A program made the position numbers and the translations under genes. A model generated the notes under the pieces. The model worked only from the letters and a program-made list of their open reading frames with translations, was not told the DNA's origin and made no database searches. DNA of 54,394 nucleotides from Acidobacteriota bacterium. Its GTDB lineage: Bacteria > Acidobacteriota > Terriglobia > Bryobacterales > Bryobacteraceae. The DNA is taken from assembly GCA_018268835.1 (NCBI GenBank), contig JAFDVU010000026.1, positions 1-54,394 of the forward strand. Reading direction: 5' to 3'. Each line of letters begins with the position of its first letter. Positions within the stretch are counted from its first letter, which is position 1. Shown here one piece after another: positions 36,510-44,498 of this stretch.

Positions 36510-36539
36510 AGTATAAGAGATGGACGTATCGGAATTCAA
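36510..36539 (-). promoter_or_regulatory. Sigma70-like promoter of hppA
   Basis: On the minus strand TTGAAT (36534-36539), an 18-base spacer and TATACT (36510-36515). The predicted start near 36503 leaves about 80 bases of leader with a Shine-Dalgarno sequence, unlike the leaderless-looking genes. The remaining 36540-36667 holds no supported gene. Confidence 0.55.
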
Positions 36540-36667
36540 CGCGGGGCCGCCCGGAATGCCGGAAAACCCGCCTGGGACGGGGGAATTCCCCCGCCGCCGC
36601 CCTTCGTAAGTTGCCGGTGGCGGCGCCGTCTGTTACCTTGACTCGGGAAAGGCGTCGCTACCGGAAG

Positions 36668-36943
36668 ATGAAGCTGGCATATATCCGCTGGAAGGACGCG
36701 GTCGCCGAAGAGGCCTCGGGCTCCACGCCCGCGTCGGCCCACGCGCGGCTGGTCGAGCTTCAGGAGGTCGGGTTCCTGCTGGATGAGACCGAGGAGGCCG
36801 TGGTCATCGGCATGGAACTGAGCGACGACGTCGAGGTGCAGCCGGGGCGGTGGCGCCTGCACATTCCCCGGGTCAGCATTCAGGAGATGCGCACCGTGGA
36901 ACTGGACAAGGCGTTCCCGCGGCGCCGCAAGAAATCCGGCTAG
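36668..36943 (+). CDS. Small protein of unknown function (91 residues)
   Basis: I do not recognise this protein. It is cytoplasmic by lack of a signal, acidic in the middle (ELQEVGFLLDETEEAVVIGMELSDDVEV) and basic at the end (KAFPRRRKKSG). The central part predicts beta strands. The sequence KLAYIRWKDAVAEEASG at the front is compatible with a small beta-rich fold. ATG 36668 fits the gene's codon pattern; the frame extends 19 codons upstream. The ferredoxin-methyltransferase gene follows after 55 bases on the same strand, so cotranscription is likely. Confidence 0.55.
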   Translation: MKLAYIRWKDAVAEEASGSTPASAHARLVELQEVGFLLDETEEAVVIGMELSDDVEVQPGRWRLHIPRVSIQEMRTVELDKAFPRRRKKSG

Positions 36944-36998
36944 CTCGCGGGAACCGGTGGAAGCCGTCTGATACTCTGAAACCGGGAGGATTCGTCCC

Positions 36999-38360
36999 AT
37001 GGAGCCGTTCCGGTTTCACGTGTTTGTTTGCGACCAGCAGAAGCCCGAGGGGGTGCCGTGCTGCGGCGCCCGCGGGTCGGCCAAAGTGCTGGAAATTCTG
37101 CGCCGGGAGATCGGCGCCCGCGGCCTGGCGGACGAGGTCCAGGTTACCGCGTGCGGGTCGCTGGGCCTGTGCGAGCACGGGCCGAACATGGTCGTCTATC
37201 CCGAAGGCATCTGGTATTCCGCGGTGACCGCGGAGGATGTGGCGGAGATCGTTCGCTCGCACTTCGAGGAGGGCGTTCCCCTGGAACGCCTGATGCGCAC
37301 GGATCCGGCGGAGTTGCGCGCGGAGATTATCGGCAATCGCGAAAAGATGCTGGCCGCGCGGCGGGCGCGCGAGGAATCCGGCGCGCTGCCGGAGGACCTC
37401 TTCGAGCGCATCCGCGCCTACCAGGAAAGCCGCGCGATCCTGACCGCGCTGGAGCTCAACGCCTTCACCGCGGTAGGGGCCGGGACTACCGCCCAAGCCG
37501 CGGCGGAGAAGATGGGAACCGACGCGCGCGCGACCGAGATGCTGTTTAACGCGCTCACCGCGATGGGCCTGCTGGTCAAGCGGGACGGCGTGTTTCACAA
37601 TGCGCCCGTATCCGCGCGCTATTTCGCGGCCGGGTCCAAGGATAACGCGCGCCCGGCCCTGCTGCACATGGCGCACCTGTGGGCGCGATGGTCGCATCTC
37701 ACCGAATCGGTGCGCAAGGGGAGCGCGGTCGAACTCGAGGACTTCGAAGATCGCGGGCTGGACTGGACCGACGCGTTCATCGCCGCCATGCACCGCAACG
37801 CCGGCGAACGCGCGCCGCACGTGGTGCGCGCCGTCGGACTCGCGGGCGTGCGGAGGATGCTCGACGTGGGCGGCGGTTCCGGGGCCTACTCGATCGCCTT
37901 CGCGCAGGCCAACCCCGAACTGACGGCGGAGATCCTGGATCTGCCCACGGTGGAACCGATCGCGCAGTGCCATATCGATGCCGCCGGTTTGCGCGACCGC
38001 ATCGCGATCCGCACCGGTGACCTGCGCGCCGATGATCTGGGCAGCGGCTATGATCTGGTGCTGGTATCGGCCGTCTGCCACATGCTGAGTCCGGAGGAGA
38101 ATCGCGACCTGCTGCGCCGGTGCCGCGCCGCGCTGGCCCCGGGCGGGAGGGTCGTGATCCAGGACTTCATCCTGGAGCCGGACAAGACGGCGCCCCGGTG
38201 GGCGGCGCTGTTCGCCCTGAATATGCTGGTGGGGACCCGTGCGGGCAGCAACTTCAGCGAAGTGGAGTATCGCGAGTGGCTCGAAGCTGCCGGCCTGGTG
38301 GACGTGCGGCGCGTGCGCCTGCCGGGACCGGCGGGCCTGATGATCGGCGCCCGGCCGTAA
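36999..38360 (+). CDS. Thioredoxin-like [2Fe-2S] ferredoxin fused to an O-methyltransferase
   Basis: A 453-residue two-domain protein. Residues 1 to about 105 look like the thioredoxin-like [2Fe-2S] ferredoxins: HVFVCDQQKPEGVPCCGARGS gives C11 and C21/C22, and ACGSLGLCEHGPNMVVYPEGIWYS gives C52 and C58, followed by the typical VTAEDVAEIVRSHFEEGVPLERL. The last ligand pair is spaced C-x5-C, where the canonical motif is C-x3-C. Residues about 140-235 form a winged-helix dimerisation domain, and 260-450 a class I SAM domain with LDVGGGSGAYSIAFAQANP and a late VIQDFILEPD strand, as in O-methyltransferase family 2. The cluster may be redox-sensing or electron-donating. ATG 36999 has GGGAGG eight bases upstream. 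Confidence 0.85.
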   Translation: MEPFRFHVFVCDQQKPEGVPCCGARGSAKVLEILRREIGARGLADEVQVTACGSLGLCEHGPNMVVYPEGIWYSAVTAEDVAEIVRSHFEEGVPLERLMRTDPAELRAEIIGNREKMLAARRAREESGALPEDLFERIRAYQESRAILTALELNAFTAVGAGTTAQAAAEKMGTDARATEMLFNALTAMGLLVKRDGVFHNAPVSARYFAAGSKDNARPALLHMAHLWARWSHLTESVRKGSAVELEDFEDRGLDWTDAFIAAMHRNAGERAPHVVRAVGLAGVRRMLDVGGGSGAYSIAFAQANPELTAEILDLPTVEPIAQCHIDAAGLRDRIAIRTGDLRADDLGSGYDLVLVSAVCHMLSPEENRDLLRRCRAALAPGGRVVIQDFILEPDKTAPRWAALFALNMLVGTRAGSNFSEVEYREWLEAAGLVDVRRVRLPGPAGLMIGARP

Positions 38361-38459
38361 ACGCCCGCTGGGGATCGCCGCCCGCAACTTCCGGCTTCTA
38401 TTTGCGCGGGGAGAGGCGCATAATGATCGCGTAGCTGAACTCCTTTGAGGAGGCGCTCC

Positions 38460-38825
38460 GTGCCGATCAAGACTTTAATGGGACTGGCCAGCGTGGCCAA
38501 GCCCCTGACGTCGGAAGAGGGCCGGCGAATCCTGGAGCGAGACCAGTACCGGTGCCAGTACTGTGGGCTCGACGGGATGGCGCAGTTCGAGAACTCGCTG
38601 ATCATGACCGTGGATTTCATTCAGCCACGGGCACGCAAGGGGAAGAAGATCGCGGAGAACCTGGTCACTGCCTGCCGGCCGTGCAATGTGATCAAGGGGC
38701 ACCGGATCTTCCACACGTTCGAGGACGCGAAGACGTTTGTGCTGAAGCGCCGCGAAGAACTGCATAAGGAGTGGGAGGTCCAGAAGACACGCCTGCGCAA
38801 CAAAGCGGCGGCGGGCGCGCTATAG
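38460..38825 (+). CDS. HNH-fold protein lacking the first catalytic histidine
   Basis: A 121-residue protein with a zinc-finger HNH core: RCQYCGLDG (C32, C35) and TACRPCNVIKG (C72, C75), with N67 in AENLVTAC. Typical members have a Asp-His pair before the proline-containing turn; here it reads VDFIQPRARKG, with Phe53 where His is expected. The fold and zinc site are intact, but nuclease activity is doubtful. It may be a DNA-binding relative. GTG 38460 follows GAGGAGG by six bases, a strong ribosome site. It stands between the methyltransferase and a pseudopilin-like gene. Confidence 0.75.
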   Translation: MPIKTLMGLASVAKPLTSEEGRRILERDQYRCQYCGLDGMAQFENSLIMTVDFIQPRARKGKKIAENLVTACRPCNVIKGHRIFHTFEDAKTFVLKRREELHKEWEVQKTRLRNKAAAGAL

Positions 38826-38965
38826 GCGCGCCGCGATCCCGAAGCCGAGGCGCCGGGCGATCCCTACCCTTCATGGGGGGCGCCGAAGAAGCCGGGTCCA
38901 CCGGCGCACGCGCGGTGGCCGCGCAACCTTTGGCGTAGGGCGGGAGTGCGCCGTTCTGACATTTC

Positions 38966-39370
38966 ATGCGCGGCCAACAGTCTGCACGCGCTGCGGGGAG
39001 ATTACGTCTTGACGGGTTTAACGCCACGGAGACGGTGGTCATCCGCGAGATGCAGACGATCTTTCAGGCGCAGATGCAATATCGGAGCCAATATGGCCGA
39101 TGCGCCGCATCCCTCACACAACTCGGGCCGCCGGCCAGCGGCGAGGCCGGTCCGGATGCCGCGGGCCTGATCCCGCGCAGTCTGGCCTCTGGCGAGAAGG
39201 ACGGCTACCTGTTCCGCGTGTCGCTTAGGGGAGCAGCGTTCGAGGCGTGGGCTCGTCCGAAGGAGCTTAATGTCACCGGCCGGCGGGCCTTCTACATCGA
39301 CGACAACGGCGTGGTCCATCAGAACTGGGGCCGGGAGGACGCCACCGCGGAGAGTCCGGAGATCCAGTAG
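38966..39370 (+). CDS. Truncated pseudopilin-like protein
   Basis: A 134-residue product whose body resembles the globular part of acidobacterial type IV pilin-like proteins: ATETVVIREMQTIFQAQMQYRSQYGRCAASLTQLGPP..., DGYLFRVSL and RRAFYIDDNGVVHQNWG follow their usual order. The expected N-terminus (short leader, Gly-Phe-Thr-Leu-Ile-Glu prepilin site and hydrophobic helix) is missing. An in-frame TGA lies nine bases upstream of the ATG at 38966, and no other frame supplies it. It may be a decayed gene or a soluble derivative. The 140 bases before it hold no supported gene. Confidence 0.5.
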   Translation: MRGQQSARAAGRLRLDGFNATETVVIREMQTIFQAQMQYRSQYGRCAASLTQLGPPASGEAGPDAAGLIPRSLASGEKDGYLFRVSLRGAAFEAWARPKELNVTGRRAFYIDDNGVVHQNWGREDATAESPEIQ

Positions 39371-39387
39371 GCGAGGCGGATTCGAAT

Positions 39388-39393
39388 TATAGT
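39388..39393 (+). promoter_or_regulatory. -10-like TATAGT before the FAD oxidoreductase
   Basis: TATAGT (five of six matches) lies five bases before the GTG at 39399 and 14 before the ATG at 39408. No clear -35 is present. Confidence 0.3.
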
Positions 39394-39398
39394 GATGT

Positions 39399-41057
39399 GT
39401 GCCCGCTATGAGACTCGCCGTCTTTTCGACTCCCCTCCTCGCGCTGGCGATTACCGCCGCCTCCGCCGCCACCCGTCAGGCGGACCTGGTGGTGTACGGC
39501 TGTACCTCCGGCGGGATCACCGCCGCGATCCAGGCCACGCGCATGGGCAGGAACGTGATCCTGGTCTGCCCCGAGAAGCACCTCGGCGGACTCACCGCGG
39601 GCGGACTCGGCTTCACCGACACCGGTGACAAAAGCGTGATCGGCGGGCTTTCGCGCGAGTTCTACCATCGCGTGTGGCTGCACTACGAGAAGCCCGAAGC
39701 CTGGGTCTGGCAGAAGCGCGAGCAGTACGGCAACAAGGGGCAGGGGACCGAGGCCCGCGACAGCGCCAACCGCACCATGTGGATCTTCGAGCCGCACGTG
39801 GCCGAGCGGATCTACGAGGACTGGATCCGGGAAGCGAAGATCCCCGTGGTGCGCGACGCCTGGCTCGATCGCGCGAACGGCGTGAAGAAGCAGGGCGATC
39901 GCATCGCGAGCATCACCACGCTGGACGGCAGTACGTATGCCGCGAAGATGTTCATCGACGCCACTTACGAAGGCGACCTGATGGCGGCGGCGGGCGTGGA
40001 GTACACCGTGGGTCGCGAATCCAACCGCACCTACGATGAGCGGTGGAACGGCGTGCAGACGGGTGTGCTGCACCACCGGCATCACTTTGGCGTGCTGCCC
40101 GCGCCGATCTCGCCGTATGTCGTCCCGGGCAATCCGGGGAGCGGCGTGCTGCCGCACATCGGCACGGAAGCGCCGGGCAACTACGGCGACGCCGACAAGC
40201 GAGTGCAGGCGTACTGTTTCCGCGTCTGCCTGACGCAGGTGGAGGCCAACCGGGTCCCGTTTCCCAAGCCCGCGGGCTACGATCCCAGGGAGTACGAACT
40301 GCTGCTGCGCATCTTCGCGGCGGGTTGGCGCGAGACCTTCCAGAAGTTCGACGCGATCCCCAACGCCAAGACCGACACCAACAATCACGGGCCATTCAGC
40401 ACGGACAACATCGGCGCGAACTGGGATTATCCGGACGCCGGCTACCAGCGGCGGCGCGAGATCGTCGCCGACCACGTGCGCTACGAGCAGGGCTGGTTCT
40501 ACTTCATCGCCAATGATCCGCGCGTACCAAAGGACGTGCGCGGCCAGATGGCGAAGTGGGGCCTGGCGAAGGACGAGTTCACCGGCACGGGCAACTGGCC
40601 GCACCAGCTCTACGTGCGCGAGGCGCGCCGCATGATCGGCCGGTACGTGATGACCGAGAACGAACTCACCAGGCGGCGGCCCACGCCCGAGAGCGTGGGG
40701 ATGGGGTCGTACGGCATCGACTCGCATAACGTCGAGCGCTACATCACGCCCGAAGGCTACGTCCAGAACGAAGGCGATATCGGCGTGAGCACGAAGGGTC
40801 CGTACCAGATCGCCTACGGAGCGCTGGTGCCGAAGAAGGGACAGGCGGCGAACCTGCTGGTGCCGGTGTGCGTGTCGAGTTCGCACATCGCCTACGGGTC
40901 GATCCGGATGGAGCCGGTATTCATGATCCTGGGGCAGTCCGCGGCGACGGCGGCGGTGCTCGCCATGGACTCCGGCGTCGCCGTGCAGGATGTGCCGTAC
41001 GATCAGCTCCGGGCGCGCCTATTGCGGGATGGACAGGTCCTGGAGGGGCCGCGATAG
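39399..41057 (+). CDS. Exported FAD-dependent oxidoreductase (FAD_oxidored family)
   Basis: A 552-residue flavoprotein of the PF12831 family common in acidobacteria and planctomycetes. A signal peptide (LAVFSTPLLALAITAASA) is followed by the FAD-binding strand LVVYGCTSGGITAAIQATRMGRNVILVCPEKHLGG and the paired GGLTAGGLGFTDTG. Further conserved blocks are FIDATYEGDLMAAAGVEYTVGRES and YVREARRMIGRYVMTENE, and the C-terminal SSSHIAYGSIRMEPVFMILGQSAATAAVLA closes the FAD site. Substrate unknown, probably a sugar derivative or hydroxylated compound. The start is GTG 39399 (five bases after TATAGT) or ATG 39408. The cupredoxin-like gene starts 13 bases after its stop. Confidence 0.88.
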   Translation: MPAMRLAVFSTPLLALAITAASAATRQADLVVYGCTSGGITAAIQATRMGRNVILVCPEKHLGGLTAGGLGFTDTGDKSVIGGLSREFYHRVWLHYEKPEAWVWQKREQYGNKGQGTEARDSANRTMWIFEPHVAERIYEDWIREAKIPVVRDAWLDRANGVKKQGDRIASITTLDGSTYAAKMFIDATYEGDLMAAAGVEYTVGRESNRTYDERWNGVQTGVLHHRHHFGVLPAPISPYVVPGNPGSGVLPHIGTEAPGNYGDADKRVQAYCFRVCLTQVEANRVPFPKPAGYDPREYELLLRIFAAGWRETFQKFDAIPNAKTDTNNHGPFSTDNIGANWDYPDAGYQRRREIVADHVRYEQGWFYFIANDPRVPKDVRGQMAKWGLAKDEFTGTGNWPHQLYVREARRMIGRYVMTENELTRRRPTPESVGMGSYGIDSHNVERYITPEGYVQNEGDIGVSTKGPYQIAYGALVPKKGQAANLLVPVCVSSSHIAYGSIRMEPVFMILGQSAATAAVLAMDSGVAVQDVPYDQLRARLLRDGQVLEGPR

Positions 41058-41060
41058 AAT
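41055..41060 (+). promoter_or_regulatory. -10-like TAGAAT before the cupredoxin-like gene
   Basis: TAGAAT (five of six matches) is ten bases before the ATG at 41071 and overlaps the end of the FAD gene. A TGGACA (41030-41035) lies 19 bases further upstream. It could start the oxidase-assembly transcript. Confidence 0.35.
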
Positions 41061-41070
41061 AGAAACCTCC

Positions 41071-41835
41071 ATGTACCATTCGATCCGCGTCCCGGCGATC
41101 CTGCTGTGCGCCTTCGCGCTCACCCATTGCGGCGGCGGCGAGAAGCCCGCGGAAACGGTGCGCACCGGTCCCGTGGTTTCTGCCGACCTCGTCAACGGAG
41201 CCACCATTTCCGGCAAGGTCGCATTCACCGGTACGGCGCCCGCGCCGAAGCCGATCGATATGTCCGCTAACCCGCAGTGCGAACGCACTCACAAGGACCA
41301 TCCGGTCACGGCGGAGGATATCGTGGTCAACCCCAACCACACCCTGCGCAACGTGTTCGTCTGGATCAAGAGCGGCTTGCCCGCGCTCAACTGGGCGGTG
41401 CCTTCGACTCCCGCGACCATCGATCAGAAGTTCTGCATGTATCATCCCCACGTCCTGGGTGTGATGGTGGGGCAGAACGTGGCGATCTCCAACGACGACC
41501 CGGTCAATCACAACATCCACCCGGTTCCGCAGGTCAACGAGGAGTGGAACGACGTGCAAAGTCCCGGTGACCCGCCGCAAATGCGCTCCTTCGCGAAGCA
41601 GGAAATCATGGTCCCCATCAAGTGCAACGTGCATCCCTGGATGCGGGCATATGTGGGGGTAGTGTCCCACCCGTTCTTCGCCGTGACGGGAGACGACGGG
41701 TCGTTTACAATAAAAGGAATGCCCCCCGGGACCTACACGGTCCAAGCCTGGCACGAAAAGCTCGGCACTCAGGAAGTGCAGGTTACTGTCGGGGCGAAAG
41801 AAAGCAAGGCTGTCGATTTTTCCTATAAGGAATAA
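41071..41835 (+). CDS. Cupredoxin-like lipoprotein with carboxypeptidase-regulatory-like C-terminus
   Basis: A 254-residue exported protein. The N-terminus ILLCAFALTHCGGG has a lipobox-like Cys, so it is probably lipid-anchored. Residues about 80-205 look like a copper-binding cupredoxin: GQNVAISNDDPVNHNIHPVP supplies a His, and IKCNVHPWMRAYVGVV supplies Cys, His and Met in C-x2-H-x2-M spacing. Residues about 205-250 (DDGSFTIKGMPPGTYTVQAWHEKLG) resemble a carboxypeptidase-regulatory-like beta domain. It sits directly before the ctaA-ctaB oxidase-assembly genes, which supports a role in copper or electron handling in respiration. That role is inference. Confidence 0.75.
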   Translation: MYHSIRVPAILLCAFALTHCGGGEKPAETVRTGPVVSADLVNGATISGKVAFTGTAPAPKPIDMSANPQCERTHKDHPVTAEDIVVNPNHTLRNVFVWIKSGLPALNWAVPSTPATIDQKFCMYHPHVLGVMVGQNVAISNDDPVNHNIHPVPQVNEEWNDVQSPGDPPQMRSFAKQEIMVPIKCNVHPWMRAYVGVVSHPFFAVTGDDGSFTIKGMPPGTYTVQAWHEKLGTQEVQVTVGAKESKAVDFSYKE

Positions 41836-41875
41836 GGGTTGGGGAGCGGTTTTCTCGAAGCCGTTGCCCGTTGAG

Positions 41876-42712
41876 ATGCATCTAGATTACGTGGGCCAAT
41901 TCTGGGTACGCCGCTACACGTCCGTGTTAGCGTTCTGCACCCTGCTGCTTGTGGTCGCCGGAGGCTTGGTGACAAGCAACGATGCGGCCCTATCTGTCCC
42001 CGATTGGCCGCTTTCGTGGGGACGGCTGATTCCGGTGCTGGAAGGCGGCATCCGCTACGAATTCGCCCACCGCGTGCTCGGCTTGCTGGTCATCCTGCTC
42101 GCCGGGGGGCTGGCGCTGCGCCTGCGCACGGCGCTGGCGTGGACCGCGCTGGGTACGGTCCTGACGCAGGCCGCGCTGGGCGGTGTGCTGGTGCGGTTCC
42201 TCGATCCCAAGGCCGCGGCCATCGCCCACGCCGCGATCGCACAACTCTTCTTCGGCCTCACGATTCTTCTCTGGCTTTCCGCGCGCGGCGCGATGCCCTC
42301 GCGCGTGAGTATGGCCTCCCCCATCCCCGTCGTCGCCGCGGTCGCGCTCTTCGCGCAGACCATTCTCGGCGCGGCGGTACGGCACGGTGTGGTCGGACCG
42401 GCCCCGCACATCGCGGGCGCCGTCGCCGCCACCGGGCTGGTGATGTGGGCCGCGTTTCCCGTCCTCATTCACCACATGGATAACACTGCGCTCCGCCGCC
42501 GGGCGATGCTGCTGCTTTCGATCACGTTTTCGCAGGTCTTCCTCGGGATTGCCGCGTGGATGTCGCGCGTCGCGAATCTGGACGCGCCGCAACCCATGCC
42601 GATGATGGTCCTGTTCACCGTGGCGCATGTTGCCGCAGGCTCGCTTGCCTTCGGCGCCGCGCTCGCGCTGGCCGCCGCGCCGGTGCCGCGGGAAGGGATG
42701 GCCGCCGCCTGA
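41876..42712 (+). CDS. ctaA: COX15/CtaA-like heme A synthase
   Basis: A 278-residue eight-span membrane protein that would oxidise heme O to heme A for aa3-type oxidases. Four histidines expected to ligate the two hemes are visible in two sets: YEFAHRVLG and AIAHAAIAQLFF in the first half, PHIAGAV and FTVAHVAAGSL in the second. The SVPDWPLSWG loop after the first span is also typical. ATG 41876 is preferred; a TTG at 41864 is possible. The stop overlaps the ctaB start by one base (TGATG), and the six-gene run 41876-46192 is tightly coupled. The order ctaA-ctaB matches consecutive steps of heme A synthesis. Confidence 0.88.
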   Translation: MHLDYVGQFWVRRYTSVLAFCTLLLVVAGGLVTSNDAALSVPDWPLSWGRLIPVLEGGIRYEFAHRVLGLLVILLAGGLALRLRTALAWTALGTVLTQAALGGVLVRFLDPKAAAIAHAAIAQLFFGLTILLWLSARGAMPSRVSMASPIPVVAAVALFAQTILGAAVRHGVVGPAPHIAGAVAATGLVMWAAFPVLIHHMDNTALRRRAMLLLSITFSQVFLGIAAWMSRVANLDAPQPMPMMVLFTVAHVAAGSLAFGAALALAAAPVPREGMAAA

Positions 42713-43590
42713 TGCGCGATTACATCGATCTGACCAAGCCGCGCATCACCTGGCTGATCCTGATGTCCACCGGGATCGGCTACTTCTTCGGACTCCCCGC
42801 CGCGCCTTCGTGGCTCGCGTTTCTGCGGCACATTCCCCTGCTGCCGTTCTTGCACACCATCCTCGGCACCGGGTTGATCGCCAGCGGAACTGCCGCGCTC
42901 AACCAGTGGTACGAGCGCGGGCTGGACCGCAAAATGCACCGCACGGAGCAGCGTCCGCTGCCGGCGGGACGCATCCCGTCGGGGCGCGCGCTGGCTTTCG
43001 GCATCGCGCTGTCGATCGTGGGATTCGTCGAACTGTGGCTCGGGGTGAACCTGCTTTCGGCCGCGATCGGCGGCTTCACGCTCGCCAGCTACCTGTTCCT
43101 GTACACGCCGCTGAAGACGAGGACCTGGTGGAGCACCACGATCGGTGCGATCCCGGGCGCGATGCCGCCGATGATCGGCTACGCGGCGGCCGCCGGCGCG
43201 CTCACTCGCGAATCCTGGGTGCTCGGCGCGATCCTCTTCCTGTGGCAGTTTCCTCACTTCTACTCGATTGCGTGGATGTATAAGGACGACTACGCACGCG
43301 CCGGAATTCGCATGCTTCCGGTAGTGGAGCCCGACGGGCGTTCCACCGCGCGCCAGATCGTGTTTTACGGCATTGCCCTCATTCCGGTCAGCCTGCTGCC
43401 CGCCTGGTTGGGAATGGCAGGAAGCGTCTACCTGATTGGCGCCCTCGCGCTCGGCCTGTGGTTTCTGTATTCCGGCCTGCGTGTGGCCCGGGAACGCAGC
43501 CTGGTACGCGCGCGCGGTGTGCTGATCACCAGCGTGATGTACCTGCCGCTGATCTACGGGCTGCTTTTGTTGAACAGGCCGGGACTGTGA
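42712..43590 (+). CDS. ctaB: Heme O synthase (protoheme IX farnesyltransferase)
   Basis: A 292-residue UbiA-superfamily prenyltransferase adding a farnesyl group to heme B. The two acidic substrate motifs are NQWYERGLDRKMHRTEQRPLPAGRI (residues about 62-86) and YSIAWMYKDDYARAGIRMLPVVEPDG (about 183-208). It starts DLTKPRITWLILMSTGIGYF and has about nine spans, the usual architecture and length. It overlaps ctaA by one base and the ABC ATPase by four (GTGA). Confidence 0.93.
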   Translation: MRDYIDLTKPRITWLILMSTGIGYFFGLPAAPSWLAFLRHIPLLPFLHTILGTGLIASGTAALNQWYERGLDRKMHRTEQRPLPAGRIPSGRALAFGIALSIVGFVELWLGVNLLSAAIGGFTLASYLFLYTPLKTRTWWSTTIGAIPGAMPPMIGYAAAAGALTRESWVLGAILFLWQFPHFYSIAWMYKDDYARAGIRMLPVVEPDGRSTARQIVFYGIALIPVSLLPAWLGMAGSVYLIGALALGLWFLYSGLRVARERSLVRARGVLITSVMYLPLIYGLLLLNRPGL

Positions 43591-44498
43591 TCCAGGTTCA
43601 AAATCTGACCCACCGCTACGGCGACCGGGTGGCGCTGAACCGCGTCGCGTTCGAAGTCGCCAAGGGTGAAATCTTCGGGCTGCTCGGACCCAACGGGGGA
43701 GGGAAGTCGACGCTGTTCCGCATCCTCTCCACCATGATGGTTCCCACCGAGGGGACCGCTTCCATCGCGGGCATCGACGTGGCGCGCGACCCGGCGTCGG
43801 TGCGCCGGAAGGTCGGCGTGGTCTTCCAGACGCAGAGCCTGGACAAGGCGCTCACGGTGGAAGAGAACCTGCGCGCGCAGGGCCACCTGCACGGCTTGAG
43901 CGGTGCCACGCTGCGCGAGCGGATGGATTTCGCGATGCAGCGGCTGGGGATTGCCGACCGCCGGAGCGACCTGCTGGAGACGCTCTCCGGCGGACTGCGC
44001 CGGCGCGTGGAGATCGCCAAGGCGCTGCTGCACCGGCCGCAGGTGCTGCTGATGGACGAGGCTTCCACCGGGCTCGACCCCTCCGCGCGGCGCGAGGTTT
44101 CGCGGCACGTGGAAGACCTGCGCAAGGAAGAGGGCGTCACGATACTGCTGACCACCCACATCCTGGAAGAGGCCGACCGCTGCGACCGCCTGGTGCTGCT
44201 GCACAAGGGCGACATCGTCGGGCAAGGCAGTCCGCGGGAATTGCGCGCGCGCATCGGCGGCGACGTGGTGGTACTGGATGCCGCCGCGGCCGAGACGCTC
44301 GCCGGGAAGGTCCGCGAGCGATTCCAGGTGCCGGTGAGCGTGATGGAAAACCAGGTGCGCATCGAGATCCGGAACGGGCACCGCTTCATCACCGAAGTGG
44401 TGGAGGCGTTTCCCGGGGAGATCGATTCCGTGGGGTTACACAAGCCCACCCTGGAAGATGTGTTCGTCAACCTGACAGGAGCGTCCTTCGATGAGTAG
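43587..44498 (+). CDS. ABC transporter ATP-binding protein (DrrA/CcmA-like)
   Basis: A 303-residue ATPase. Walker A is LLGPNGGGKSTLFRIL (residues about 32-47, with GGGKST in place of the more common GAGKTT), the signature is LSGGLRRRVEIAKALLHRPQVLLMDEASTGLDP including Walker B, and the switch His is in TTHILEEA. The C-terminal extension (residues 215-303) is typical of drug, polysaccharide or heme exporter ATPases. It works with the ABC-2 permease that overlaps its end by eight bases. Position inside the oxidase assembly operon suggests heme, copper or lipid export. GTG 43587 overlaps the ctaB stop by four bases. Confidence 0.9.
   Translation: MIQVQNLTHRYGDRVALNRVAFEVAKGEIFGLLGPNGGGKSTLFRILSTMMVPTEGTASIAGIDVARDPASVRRKVGVVFQTQSLDKALTVEENLRAQGHLHGLSGATLRERMDFAMQRLGIADRRSDLLETLSGGLRRRVEIAKALLHRPQVLLMDEASTGLDPSARREVSRHVEDLRKEEGVTILLTTHILEEADRCDRLVLLHKGDIVGQGSPRELRARIGGDVVVLDAAAAETLAGKVRERFQVPVSVMENQVRIEIRNGHRFITEVVEAFPGEIDSVGLHKPTLEDVFVNLTGASFDE

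Noticed and set aside
38826..38880. Short minus-strand peptide resembling the C-terminal end of the arginase-fold protein
   Set aside because: Only about 15 codons between stops (RRLGFGIAA-like). Too short to claim a gene remnant; chance similarity in GC-rich sequence is likely.
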